Below are positions 39,801 to 51,007 of a DNA stretch of 64,000 bases, one piece after another. The stretch spans positions 11,890,222-11,954,221 of the forward strand of contig CM055756.1 in the NCBI GenBank assembly GCA_029465975.1, read 5' to 3'. Source of the DNA: Dallia pectoralis (lineage: Eukaryota > Chordata > Actinopteri > Esociformes > Umbridae). The notes beneath the pieces were generated by a model that ran no database searches, had not been told where the DNA came from, and saw nothing but the letters and a program-made list of their open reading frames with translations. Each line of letters starts with the position of its first letter. Position 1 is the first letter of the stretch. Position numbers and translations under genes: made by a program.

Positions 39801-42800
39801 CAGAGGTCATGGCACACAGGGTGATCGTTCCGTCTGCCATCTGGGTGTAGGGGAGGGGAGATGCAATGTGATGAGTCATCTCTTGTGTACAGAACATTAA
39901 AGGATGCACGTCTACTCACATGAATCTGGAAACCGTAGTTTTTTTTAACTGGATAGTCTGTGATGTCATAACAAGTTGACAGGTTAACCTCGCCAACCAC
40001 ATGGCCGGCCTGAAATTAAATACGATACATAATTACCAGTTAGGATAGGCAGAGGCGATAGGCTCTCCCTCTCTTACACACAAATAGATTTTCTCAAACA
40101 AATTTGGTAGACAATTTGAAATGATGATAATATATTAGATCATGCATACCTGTTCAGCAACAGCATCTCTGTAGAACCTCAGGGTTTGGTCAGTCAAAAC
40201 AAACCAGTGTTTCTTCCACTAAAAGATTGATAAACACTCAACAGTTTAAAAAGAAAAAGATCGTTAAGACGCACAAACAGTTACACACTTACACAATGTT
40301 ACACAACAGTTACACAACAGTTACACACTCAATGTTCATTTACAGCTCACCTGGCCATTTTCTGCCAATTTGCTCATCCAGCCCTTTTTGAAGTTGAGAA
40401 GGTCCGGCTGGGATGGGAGACATTTCGTTAACATCTTAAAACAATGTTATCTGTTACGGTTCACCAGGATCACCTGTATTTCTGTACAGAAGTCCAAATG
40501 TCCTGGTTCTGAACCCAGTAAACAAACAAACAATAACTCCAAATACTCCTTCCCAGTCTCCGGGCAACTCAATACAGGTATGGTATCAAAAGTTGAAGCA
40601 GTTGACAGTATTGGTTCTTGGCCAACCAGAACATTAGTTAATGGGACCTGCCTGGGTCCAGCTTAAGAGAGTAGATCTCCCCAGAAGCCAGACATACCGT
40701 GGCTTCTGCACCTCTCCGGTCCAGGGATTTTGTGCGGCGAAAGTGAGGCATGGACGATTTGGAGACATCTGTGGCAGAACGCCTCACCGCTGAGTCCAAG
40801 CACAGCTCCTAGAACAGAGATTGCATTTATGATTAAATAATTTAGCAGACAGGGACAGGTATTATAGTACAGGCACAGGTATTATAGTACAGGCACAGGT
40901 ATTATAGTACAGGCATTATAGACCAGGGACAGGTATTATAGTACAGGTACAGGTATTATAGTACAGGCACAGGTATTATAGACCAGGGACAGGTATTATA
41001 GTACAGGTATTATAGTACAGGCACAGGTATTATAGTACAGGCACAGGTATTATAGTACAGGCACAGGTATTATAGTACAGGTATTATAGACCAGGGACAG
41101 GTATTATAGGAAAGGTATTATAGGAAAGGTATTATAGACCAGGGACAGATATTATAGACCAGGGACAGGTATTATAGTACAGGTACAGGTATTATAGACC
41201 AGGTACAGGTATTATAGGACAGGTATTATAGTACAGGGACAGGTATTATAGACCAGGTACAGGTATTATAGACCAGGGACAGGCATTAAAGTACAGGGAC
41301 AGGTAGTATAGTACAGGGACAGGCATTATAGTACAGGGACAGGCATTATAGTACAGGGACAGGCATTATAGTACAGGGACAGGCATTATAGTACAGGGAC
41401 AGGTATTATAGTACAGGGACAGGCATTATAGTACAGGGACAGGCATTATAGTACAGGGACAGGCATTATAGTACAGGGACAGGCATTATAGTACAGGGAC
41501 AGGCATTATAGTACAGGGACAGGCATTATAGTACAGGGACAGGCATTATAGTACAGGGACAGGTATTATAGTACAGGTATTATAGGACAAACATAATGTT
41601 TTGGCTGTACTGACAGCATAATACACTTTCCACAAATCAGTACCGGTTTGTTAATTGTAAATCTGCGTCTGCTGGTCTGACGTGAGGAGTGGGTTTCAGA
41701 GAATGACCCAGTACAGGTGGCTGGTTCAGATGAAGAGCAAGTGTCCATGGTGTTCATCACCTGTGACCTCCTAAAGCCAACAAACACAGTCATAAAATAT
41801 AGAATGTATAAAACAGACAAGATAAAATACACAATACACACAGAAAACACTATTTCTACACAAACTCAAAAATGTACATAATACTAAGGGCAATTCATTT
41901 CTTTATAAACAGTGAATGTGTTCAGTATAATGAGAGCATGACAGTGATTGTGGATCCAATAGTGTGTAGGCAGTGGGGTGTGTGTAGTTGCAGGTTGTGG
42001 CTGGCCAATGGGAAGAGGAAAGCAGGCAGGAAGGGGCGGTCCTAGTAGGGATAAGTGACATGCGGGATGCGTCTCCAGGACAACACCTGGAAAACAAGAG
42101 TATGTGTGTTGTGAGCGTATAATGTAAACAAGACTACATGTTACTTCGTTATTCACTAGTTACAGATTGCATATAACAGTATGCTCAGTCAATTTGCCAT
42201 GTCAGTCATCAGCAACTTCTGATGAACTAAACTGTAAAACAACTGAAATCTCACCTGTATTCCAGACCAAACGCTCGGTTGAGTTTGTCACTTGTCTTGC
42301 CTCTGAATGTACCCACCGCCCCTTTATCCCGGGTTGGTCTTGTATTTGGCACATCGGCAGAACAGTTTGCTTTCAACGCCGTGGAACCGTGACTTCGTTC
42401 CTCAATCTTCTCTTTGTTCACCTTAACCAAGCCACCGGTTGTCTCACCACTCATCCAGCCAAAAGACATGCTGGTAGCAGATTGGTAGCCAGTCCATAAT
42501 CGGTCCAAAACAGAACCAGTTGAGGACCGGCCAGTCTGTGCACGTGGGCCAGGGGAGGAAGCGGACCAGGAAGAGCCTTGTGGTGCCAGGGGACCGCTGA
42601 TGGGAAGAAAAACAAACCTTTTGGGGTCTCTGGGAGACACACTGGACAGGGACGAAGGTGGCGGGTCGGTATTGGGAGCTGGCGTTTTCTTCTCCAGCGA
42701 GGAGTAACCGCTCTCAGTCTGGGACTTGGGTCCAGGAAACAGATTAACTTGTAGGAAGGAGGTTTGGGAGAATGAACGGAAAAAGTTTTAAGTAAAGGGC

Positions 42801-45800
42801 TTTTTAACAATAAAATCAATGTTTAAGAACGTGTGATGTTCATGCAATCTCCAGAAGGTGAAGGCCAGAGCCATGTTGAACATGTTAGTCATTCTAGCTG
42901 CATTTCATATTCGGTTTCAGTTCCTTTAGCCCTTTCTTTTGCAGTGAATAGCATATTTGAAAAATATGCGTCAGCCTGTTGTAGATAAAAAATAAAAATT
43001 ATAGTACGTTAGAATGAAAGAAACAAAATATGAATTATTCTATTCTAAGATCATGTCAAATTAAATCATTAAGTAAATAAAGATGCATATATTTTGTGAT
43101 ATTTCTTGGAATAACCTGACCAGATAAAAACAAATATTATGACAAATTAACACAGAAACATTCCCAGCAGTTGCTTGCATAGTAACACAAAGCAACAACC
43201 CTGTCATGATGCACATGGCCATTTTATTGGACTATTAAAAAACAAACAGGAGCATAAATTTGCTTTTACCATCTTTGGAGACGCTTTGGCTGAGCTGGCT
43301 GAGGGAGGCGCTGCTGCTGATTGAAGGAGAGGAGGCGCAGAGGGAGCTGATGGATGGGCTGCTACGGCTGCAGGGTAAGGTCCTGGCTCTGCCACCTCCT
43401 ATCCTTTGCTGCGGCACCTCCTCCTGGCTGCGCCAGGAGCGACCAGTCGGAGTCTTCTCCACCGTGGCTTTGATAGTGTTAGCACTAGCTGGCGTAGTAC
43501 TGACACAGTTGCTGAGGCTGCTGCTAGCACTTTTGCTAAAGCTACAACTAGGACAACTGGTGTAGCTACCGCTAACACTGCCAGCACATTCCACACTACT
43601 TTTACCACTCCAACTATTTTTCCTGTCCAGCTGGTCAACGCCACTAGTCACTGGTACCTTAGCTGGCCCGGCTCCTGGAAGGAAAAGAGGGGAATGGAGA
43701 AAGACACGAGAATGCGTGAGAGCAAATGGAGAGTAGTTGAGAGATGGAACGAATGCCAGATCTAGAGCCAGAGAAGGAAAAAGAAAAAGATTGTGCAGCA
43801 TTAAAAAGTACCATGAAACCTGTGAGACACTCAACAGCCACTCCTCGACCATGAAAACAAACCATTACCATCAGCGATGCTTACTGACTGCATTCCCCAT
43901 CTCTCTTCTACTCCAATCACAGCACTTCATACAAATTGACCACTCCCCTTCCCAGTGACTTCCAATCACACACAGCCAGTCTCTGAGTCCAATCCCACGC
44001 CCCATCCCCTAATAATGTTCCTCCAGCCCTTCCCAGTCCCAGAGTAGCACCTCCTTTTCAGGGTCGTTCCCAAATGGCAACATAAGCTATTCGCTAGTGC
44101 AATTCATTTTGACCAAAGCACTTTAGACCCTTGTCAACAGTGTACTTAATCAGAAATTAGGTGCAATAATAGGACACAGCGGCTGCTTTTAAACTTAATC
44201 TCATTACTTTAGGAGGGGTGTGGCCTTTAATCCTGCAGAGATCACTACAGCTAATTGTGTTAATGTGGCCATCTGACCAGGCCTTTAATCACACATGCTA
44301 AATGCATCTTACACACACAAACACACACACACACACATCCATCAGATCAACTGTCACATACAGTGTTTTCACTCATCTGACCAGGCTGAACCAGCAGATA
44401 ATTCCATCAGATATTCTAGGGAGCCTGAGCTCAATCGAGAAATGTGTAATCATGAGATATGCAGTCTTACCAAACTGGAATCAATCAACGAGGTCATTTA
44501 TCAGTGGTTGCACCATTTTAAAAAAAAGGGTAAAATCGATTGGCTGAGTCTTCGGACCAGGAAAGTCAAGACATCGCTGATTACACAGTCATAAACATCC
44601 CTTTGAAGTGACAGTTCACTCCAAAATCAATGTTTTCTGTGCCTTTTCAAACCAGGACGAGTACATACCACATTTAAATAATGTGGTAAAACGCAGTTGT
44701 CTGAACATGAAGGTGGCACAGCCTCACATAAGACCTACCGGCATATTCACCAGATGCATCTTGGAGGACAGACTTGCATATTCCTACCCAGGCCCTAGTG
44801 GGAATCGAACCCACGACCCTACATCGTAAGCACTACACTCAACCAACTGGCCACAAAACCATCATGCTGTAAAATGCTAAACTGACAAATGTGATCGAAT
44901 GTGTAAAATCAGGCCATAGGGTTACCTGTAGTGTCACTGACCCCTTTCCTCTTCTTCTGGGTCAGTTTGTTGGCTTTAGGATGAACAACAAGCGCCTCCT
45001 GCCACCTGCTTGACAACAATACACAAGTGTTAATAAATACGAACAGATTTGTTACTTTATCAATTTAGTTAGACTACCGTTTAAAAGTTTGCAGTCATTT
45101 AGAAATATCCTAGTTTTTTTTCCATACATATACGTACTATAGCGAAATTAAAGAATTCACTGATAAACTGCCTATTGGAATAGTAATTGCTTCTTTAATC
45201 ATTTCTAAGTGACCCGTATACCGTAAACTCATAGGTGCAAACATAAGCAGACTTGTTTCTAGAGGAAGCCTCTAAGACAACGTGACACATACTCAATAAA
45301 CCCCAGTTGCAAATGCGTTATTTTATCCCCTGTAACTATACATCAGGATGTCGTTGTAAAATAAAAATGTGTTCTGACTGAGCTTACCTGTAAAGGGAAA
45401 AAATACACACTAACAACACAGAAAAAAGGGTAAGCGTCACAGATCTGTTGTCCAATGTCTGTCTCTGTACGTTGGGCACATTACTGGTCTATTTTAGTTC
45501 AAGCTTACAGAGGACAATTTTGGTATCTAACCAGTGGACTAGGTAGCAGACTAGGTAGCAGACTAGGTAGCAATCTAGGCTAGACACTAGCGCTAGTCAC
45601 CTAGGACTCAAGATGTAGCTTCCTGAACATGCCGGCACTTCGAGGTGCACTTGATTACAAGCTAGCCTGATAATATGCTGTGTACATTTTGGGTAATTCT
45701 TAAATAGTTAAGGTCAGTTTCAGCACAAAACTATATAAGCAACAGCTAGTTCTGAGGAAACCAGTGGTAATGATGAAGCCTGAAATAGCCAGAGCAGTAC

Positions 45801-48727
45801 TCATTACAAAATGGGAGACAGATTGGAGAACCGGGCAGTAATACGCGTAGAATTTAAGTAGCAGATTATCCCTTAAAGGCATTGAATGAACATAGAGTTT
45901 AATACATCACGAACAACCTGAAGCTTTATGAAATTCTAATTATGATATTCTAACATAAAATGATTTGGTTTAAACAATACTTATTTCAAGGGGATCTGAC
46001 AGACACAAAGGTTCCAGTCAAATACTTTAGGCAGCAGCGGTCAAGTGCCCGGTGGAAGGAGCCTACAGTAATATTTTTGATGTTGATCTTTTCACAATGA
46101 CAAATTCTTTGTTCATATCTAGTGGTCCATGCATATTACAAATAAAATGTTCTGTTCTAACTTTATTATGAGACATAATGACACCATTCAAGACCTGTAG
46201 AGCTATCAAACTCTCTTAACGCTACAATATTCCTAGAGACAAATATTCAGATCTCTTACTTCTGTTTCTTGGACATGGCCTGTTCTTTGAAAATAAGTTA
46301 TTCCAAAAAGATGTCCACAAAAATCCACACCTGTCAGGACCGGTACCAGTATATCAAACAAGGAATGACCATGACCGAACAATCTGAATAGTCCAACAAA
46401 AAAACATACCGTGGCTGACAAACACTGTGGTATTCACGGATACCTAGTTCTGTGTACACGCACACCCACAAATTAACACCCCCAACTTTAATCTGGGGCC
46501 GACAGTTTACAAACTGCATTAGTCTTAACGGATTACGCCAGGATTCATTCCGATTTACAGCTCTGACACTGGCAGTGTGACAACATCACACAAAAAGGCA
46601 AGAAAGGGGTGAGTTGTAAAGGAGCAAAAAAACAGACAGAGTGAAATAAGGGAAATCACAAAATGAAGAAAGGTTTGGATTTCCATTAAAATTGTACGTT
46701 TTCTAACAACCATTATACTATTCCAGGACAGTCAACATTACAGATCAACATCTGTTCCACTCCCAGATCAAGACAAGCTAGCGCTGGCCACAGACTTCCT
46801 CCATATAATCCACCAATGTATTAACATATAGTGTGTGTGTGTGTGTGTACCTGTGGGGGTTGTGTGTGTTATGTGTGTGTGTGTGTTCTCACGCTGTGAT
46901 GGCCTCCTTGCTCCGCCCCCGGAGGTAGATCTGTTTTTCTTCAGAGAGAATGAGGCAGAGAGTATTCCTCTGTCCAGTCCGCAGCTCCTCATCCACAACT
47001 CCCCAGCACTGGTTTATGTTAACGGTGCCTTGGGGCTTGGTACCGGGCTGTGGATCGATAGATTGGACATTTTTACCAGACAGACAGATTTTTTAAGCTA
47101 AAGACAATACGTGACTGGCATTTAGTGACTGGCATTTAGTGACTGGCATTTAGTGACTGGTGAGTGCTAACTTTGGACCCTGCAAGTTAACTCTAAAGTT
47201 CCCCGGCTCTCACCTGTTCATCCAAGGCGTAGCACAGAAGACCACACTCATACAGCACAAAGAACCTCCTCTGCCACTTCTATATGGGAACACAAGGATC
47301 AGACAGGGTGATGGACACATTCACATCTATTCATTCATACATCAGTCCATCCCTGTTCTTTGGCATTACAAACCGTGTTAGTGTAAAGTCAGTAAAGCCC
47401 TTTTGATTAAACATGGACAGAAAGGCAGAATGCACATGACAAAAGAACGATTAAAATACAAAGCGATAAAAGATAAATGAGCATTTGACTGAAATTCAAC
47501 AAACAAGTATTTCAGCAATTTTTCATTTTAGCATTGTATTCACGTTCCAGAAAGAAGGGGGAACATCTTGATTTAGATCTTAGTGGGGTGAAGTGGAAGA
47601 GTCATGATGGGTCAGTATTCATAAAGTATTCCAGTGTTGGACTGCAGCTTGATGACAACACTTCTCCATGTTCATTTCACGTACTCCAAAAATGCATTGA
47701 AATACAAATTAGTTTGCTTCCTTACTGGCGTTTTGTGAGCTGGATTCACAAAGTCCTGACCTGCTGTTGCCAGGAGCAGCCATCCTCTACATTTAGCCTG
47801 GAACACACAGAATATCATGTTGCTCAGAAATGCACCAGCGAATGCCTTCATGAAGACTTTGGTCTCATTTGCTCATTTAAATAAATCTACCTAAGATTAG
47901 ACAGGTTTATGTTCATCTAGACTACAATGTGAATATAAGGGACAATGATGTAGAATACGTCTTATTAGTAGAGGGTATGGGTTTAACATTTAGCGGACAT
48001 TCACATGAATGCGATTATGCCTGTCAATAAAGAAGTAATAATAGCCTAGAAATATGCATGGACATGGTTAAGTTCGTATAACTGCAGGAATCACTTGGGC
48101 CATTATATAAAAGAGGAACCCAAGGTCCGGACAAAACATGCTGTAAACATGCGGTGTGAAAAGTGAAATGGAACAACCTCGGGAAAGTATGGCTTATCAG
48201 ACCAATACATATCGCCTATATATAGATAAGATAGATGCTGTTATTGATATGCATCTGTCATATCTATATGAATCTCCCAAACCCGACTGGAGAACGAGTT
48301 CACAAATAGCGTAATAATCAAACCTCCATCATGTTGGATTTGGGGCAGATAGTTAATGTGTTTAATGGCCCACATTTACTACAATAAAAGAGAACAGAAT
48401 TGGAGCTTGACTTGAGCCTTCCTTTGAGATCTATTCTATATTTATTTCATTTATTTTAAATAAATAATAACTTTGTGAAACACTGAGTTAAATCGGAAGT
48501 CGTTAAGCAACAGAAGACGCAAACTGGGTGTTTTTAAATCCTAGTAACCACGCAGGAGCATGGTGTCTGGTAACACATTTGATTGTAATACCAGAATAAT
48601 AACTCACCTGGTTTGAATCATCATTATTTAATAGGTGAGTTTCTCTGGATCTGAAGCAATTCTGGCATTTGGTTTTGTAAAAAATGTTGGCTTGAAAGTT
48701 TTGACAGCGGTTTTCTTTAAAGAGCAT
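30350..48727 (-). CDS. mprip: myosin phosphatase Rho-interacting protein, 24 coding exons
   Basis: MPRIP (p116Rip) bundles F-actin and brings RhoA and the myosin phosphatase MBS subunit to stress fibres. Exons: 48608-48727, 47726-47797, 47214-47279, 46893-47047, 44926-45005, 43270-43674, 42255-42747, 41644-41770, 40698-40808, 40351-40407, 40150-40218, 39920-40009, 39731-39840, 38378-39143, 38179-38289, 34144-37143, 33844-33991, 33395-33500, 32672-32831, 32039-32143, 31755-31841, 30875-31046, 30534-30613 and 30350-30409. They sum to 6750 bp, 2249 residues, phases consistent throughout. PH1 is about residues 45-150 (KWQRRFFVLYECGLL); a Ser-rich linker follows; PH2 is about 548-650 (YGFQIH, LCAMTSGTRRSWVQ); then a long coiled coil. 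Family wording includes FQANIFYKTKCQNCFRSRE at the start, RELEVLSEQYSQKCLE, and NNPDFLK and LSVQERMKLFE at the end. The start matches the human N-terminus in length. Exon 14 has a GC donor; the exon 7 acceptor is AAG, chosen by phase. Confidence 0.93.
30660..30850. repeat. (TTA)n microsatellite in an mprip intron
   Basis: About 190 bp of TTA/ATT repeats with two TTATAATTA interruptions, ending about 25 bp from the donor of exon 22 (left end 30875). Asn- or Ile-rich reading frames here are artefacts. Confidence 0.95.
31350..31691 (-). mobile_element. non-LTR retrotransposon 3' fragment
   Basis: On the minus strand it encodes the end of a LINE polyprotein: RVQAAEMGFLRKVAGLSLRD, IREELGVEPLF, an in-frame stop where the family has Trp, then FGHLVRMPPGRLPREVFQAR. 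There is also an internal deletion near 31640. It is a dead, 5'-truncated copy in the mprip intron between exons 21 and 22. The family (Rex/RTE-like) is uncertain. Confidence 0.75.
34144..37143 (-). CDS. mprip: mprip exon 16, a single 1000-codon coiled-coil exon
   Basis: This exon is exactly 3000 bp, phase 0 at both ends, with no stop. It encodes residues about 945-1944. The first third is heavily charged coiled coil (LEQERQRFRELQEEGERD), the middle is more globular (FCKALTVESSVLERIASVMQ, PDRLMSVIQVLETKLYV), and the end returns to coiled coil before LQRQEVSMREAYQRDLENLK. Skipping it leaves frame and yields a 1249-residue protein, close to the short mammalian MPRIP (1025). I therefore expect alternative inclusion, as in long mammalian isoforms. 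A 12-bp repeat near 36136-36175 encodes IDHS three times. Confidence 0.88.
37740..38172. repeat. 33-bp minisatellite at the mprip exon 15 donor
   Basis: Thirteen almost identical 33-bp units (word: TGATACACACCACCTAGAGA) that begin at the donor of exon 15. In the exon's own frame the array is open: each unit would encode 11 residues containing RWVSLGGVYH. Readthrough continues for 170 codons to a stop at 37666. Confidence 0.95.
40855..41588. repeat. about 20-bp minisatellite in mprip intron 8
   Basis: Around 36 copies of a 20-bp unit (GGACAGGTATTATAGTACAG and the variant with GGCATTATAG), with interspersed 10-12-bp half units. The right half is more homogeneous (12 or more identical GGCATTATAGTACAGGGACA units), so expansion there is probably the most recent. 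Confidence 0.93.
44791..44856 (-). mobile_element. tRNA-headed SINE-like sequence
   Basis: On the minus strand GTGGCCAGTTGGTTGAGTG (A box type) and GGTTCGATTCCC (B box), spaced as in a tRNA and followed by a non-tRNA body towards 44650. The reading resembles fish SINE heads. It cannot be a working tRNA, because no matching acceptor stem closes it. Confidence 0.6.
45530..45575. repeat. 13-bp tandem triplet
   Basis: ACTAGGTAGCAG repeated three times with a degraded fourth copy, in the large mprip intron between exons 4 and 5. Confidence 0.7.
46831..46886. repeat. GT tracts beside mprip exon 4 donor
   Basis: Two GT blocks separated by 'acctgtgggggt', the nearer ending about 6 nt from the donor of exon 4 (left end 46893). 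On the sense strand the intron starts GTGAGA followed directly by a CA tract. Confidence 0.85.
47112..47162. repeat. 15-bp repeat, three and a half copies
   Basis: GTGACTGGCATTTA repeated in the short intron between mprip exons 3 and 4. Confidence 0.8.
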
Positions 48728-49742
48728 TTTGATGCTGTACTTTCTGCGAAACTTTCTTGACAAAAGTGCAGTATAAATATTTATAATACAGAAAAAAGAG
48801 ACTCTTGCCTAAATGAAAATTACTTTCAGTAAATAATAAAGGACCTGTACCACTTTTTAATCAGGCATCACACTTCACACTGCCAGATGGCTTTACCAAT
48901 TAACATCAGGTGAGTGTGTTTGTGCGTTACTCAGATCTGGGCGTTCCCACATAACCTGGGACCGCCTTCTGGTGCTTGTCATTGGTTCATATTTAGATAA
49001 AAGCACTGCCCAGAAGATGGTGATGTCTGTTGTTTCACCACCTTATGGAAGGTTTAACAATTCTTACAAACAAGCCAAGAAGTAACATCAAACACTGTAC
49101 TTTAAAATATGAAAATAACCAACTAATAACTGCATTAAATGTACATTAGGGAATATACGTCTTTATTTTTGCTCTCCCAAAACTGTTGTGATTTGCATAA
49201 AGGTAGCTACACTGCTGAACGGGACCTGCCCACAGGCCTTGCTGTGGCAGAGATGCTCTGACCCAGACTTCAATCTGAACATAACAATTTGTCTGAAGCC
49301 CATTTCTCCTGCACCCAACACGTTGAAAACGAGAACTGATTGTTCGCTTACCAACTCTACCCACAGCTTGCCACGTGCCCTTGTAGAACAATGATGATTT
49401 CTTTTCACCTGTTTGTGGTCATTGTGTTTTGTCATGTATACTGTGCTTTAATGGCATAGGTTTATTTGAAAGGACATAAATAACACTAATTATTCACAGG
49501 GATACCGTTATTCGTCAGGTGTTGGGTTATAGTTACTATAACTGTAATTGGCAACAGGTCAGTATAAAATACGTATATATCAATGGCCACCTTTCTGACA
49601 CAACTCGGTCTTTTGTTTAAATGTCTTCATTGGCATAACCAACGCTACAGGTTTACAATCATGATATGATAATCTATTTGTGGTTCATTGTGCATTGTTC
49701 ATTAAATACTCAAACGATGAGACTGTCCCAAACTTGACCAGT
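48728..49742. other. mprip 5' flank / mprip-lin7b spacer
   Basis: No gene recognised. On the minus strand TATAAATA lies at 48778-48785, about 50 bp upstream of the chosen mprip start codon, a possible TATA box giving a very short 5' UTR. An upstream noncoding exon cannot be excluded. Confidence 0.4.
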
Positions 49743-49748
49743 TTTATT
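49743..49748 (-). terminator. lin7b: candidate lin7b polyadenylation signal
   Basis: AATAAA on the minus strand about 1.26 kb past the lin7b stop. Between them lies a 3' UTR-like stretch with a 26-bp repeat (50211-50300, four copies of a unit containing cacaatcacctagtaacag) and a long GT-rich tract (50755-50992). Confidence 0.45.
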
Positions 49749-50754
49749 TCAAGAATAAATAAGTACATAAACATAAATAGTCAATTTAAAAGCCTCACAA
49801 TGCCCACCCAATCTAAACTCTAGGTCTATGCTCTGTTCATGTACAATCGGAAATATTGGACGCTCCAACTTCAGGAGAAGTCAGGAACACAAGTATAAAT
49901 ATCTGTATTAGTGTACAATATAGTATTATAAGCATTGTTCTACAGATATTTTAAAAAAATTAGGAAAAAAAGCAGATCTATCCGTTTTTAAATTAAGAAA
50001 TATGGATAATGTAGCTTGTGCGATTACCGTCAATATTAATCAGGCTGTCTGACAGTACTATTGGCAACTCTTAAAGAAACGCGTATCGATTCACACTATA
50101 TTTCCGATGGACACATGAAGCCAGCTTTGGATAACCTCAGCAGTCGTCGTACATCTGGAGGAACGTTGCACTCTGCTATTGAGCGCTACATGTTCTGTTC
50201 ATACACAATCACCTAGTAACAGAGTAACACAATCACCTAGTAACAGAGTAACACAATCACCTAGTGACAGAGTAACACAATCATCTAGTAACAGAGTAGA
50301 AAAGTAAATAAGACGTATGCCTGTATGACGATGTCCATCATGCTTGATTCTCCTTCATCCTAAAAGCTAAACCCAGGGTTGCCCAAATGCCAGGATGCAG
50401 GTTCAACACTTGGGAGAGGAACACACATTTAGGGGAATAATAGGATCTAGGCTAGGCAGTCCCCTGCTAAACAGGGCAAGGAGATAATATATATCCTTTT
50501 CTTACATTTCACAAACATATGTAAATTACGAATCCAGCTAGGTCGGCTACTTTGGTCTGTTCCGTTTCCTTGGTTCACCGGGACTTGGAACATAACTAAG
50601 GTGGGCGGGTCCAACAGGCTTGACCTGGGGTGGGAGTGGCTAACCTCTAGACTCCAGAGATCTGTGTTGAGAAGGAACAAAGAATTACACCAAATATATA
50701 AAAAAAGACATAAATAAAATGTCTAGTGTACATGACAGAGTGAGCGTGCTCACG

Positions 50755-50992
50755 CTTTATGCGTGCGTGTGCGTGCACGTTCGTGTGTGTATGTATGTGC
50801 GTGTACATGTGTGTGTGTATGTATGTGCGTGTACATGTGTGTGTGTATGTAGGTGCGTGTGTGTGCGTATGTGTGCGTTTGTTTGTTTGTGTGTGCAAGG
50901 GCGTGTGCGTGTGTGCGCGTGTGTGTATATGTGTGCGTGTGCGTGTGTGCGTATGTGTATGTGCGTATGTGTGCATGTGTGTGTGTGTATGC
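50755..50992. repeat. GT-rich imperfect repeat in the lin7b 3' UTR
   Basis: About 240 bp of GT/GC/AT dinucleotide steps ending only 16 bp from the lin7b stop codon, so on the sense strand the 3' UTR opens with a CA-rich tract. It includes a near-duplicate of about 36 bp (50795-50850). Confidence 0.85.
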
Positions 50993-51007
50993 ACTAGCTG
51001 TGTTCCC

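Noticed and set aside
44791..44856. Functional tRNA gene
   Set aside because: Internal boxes are present but no closing acceptor stem or plausible anticodon arm; fits a SINE head better.
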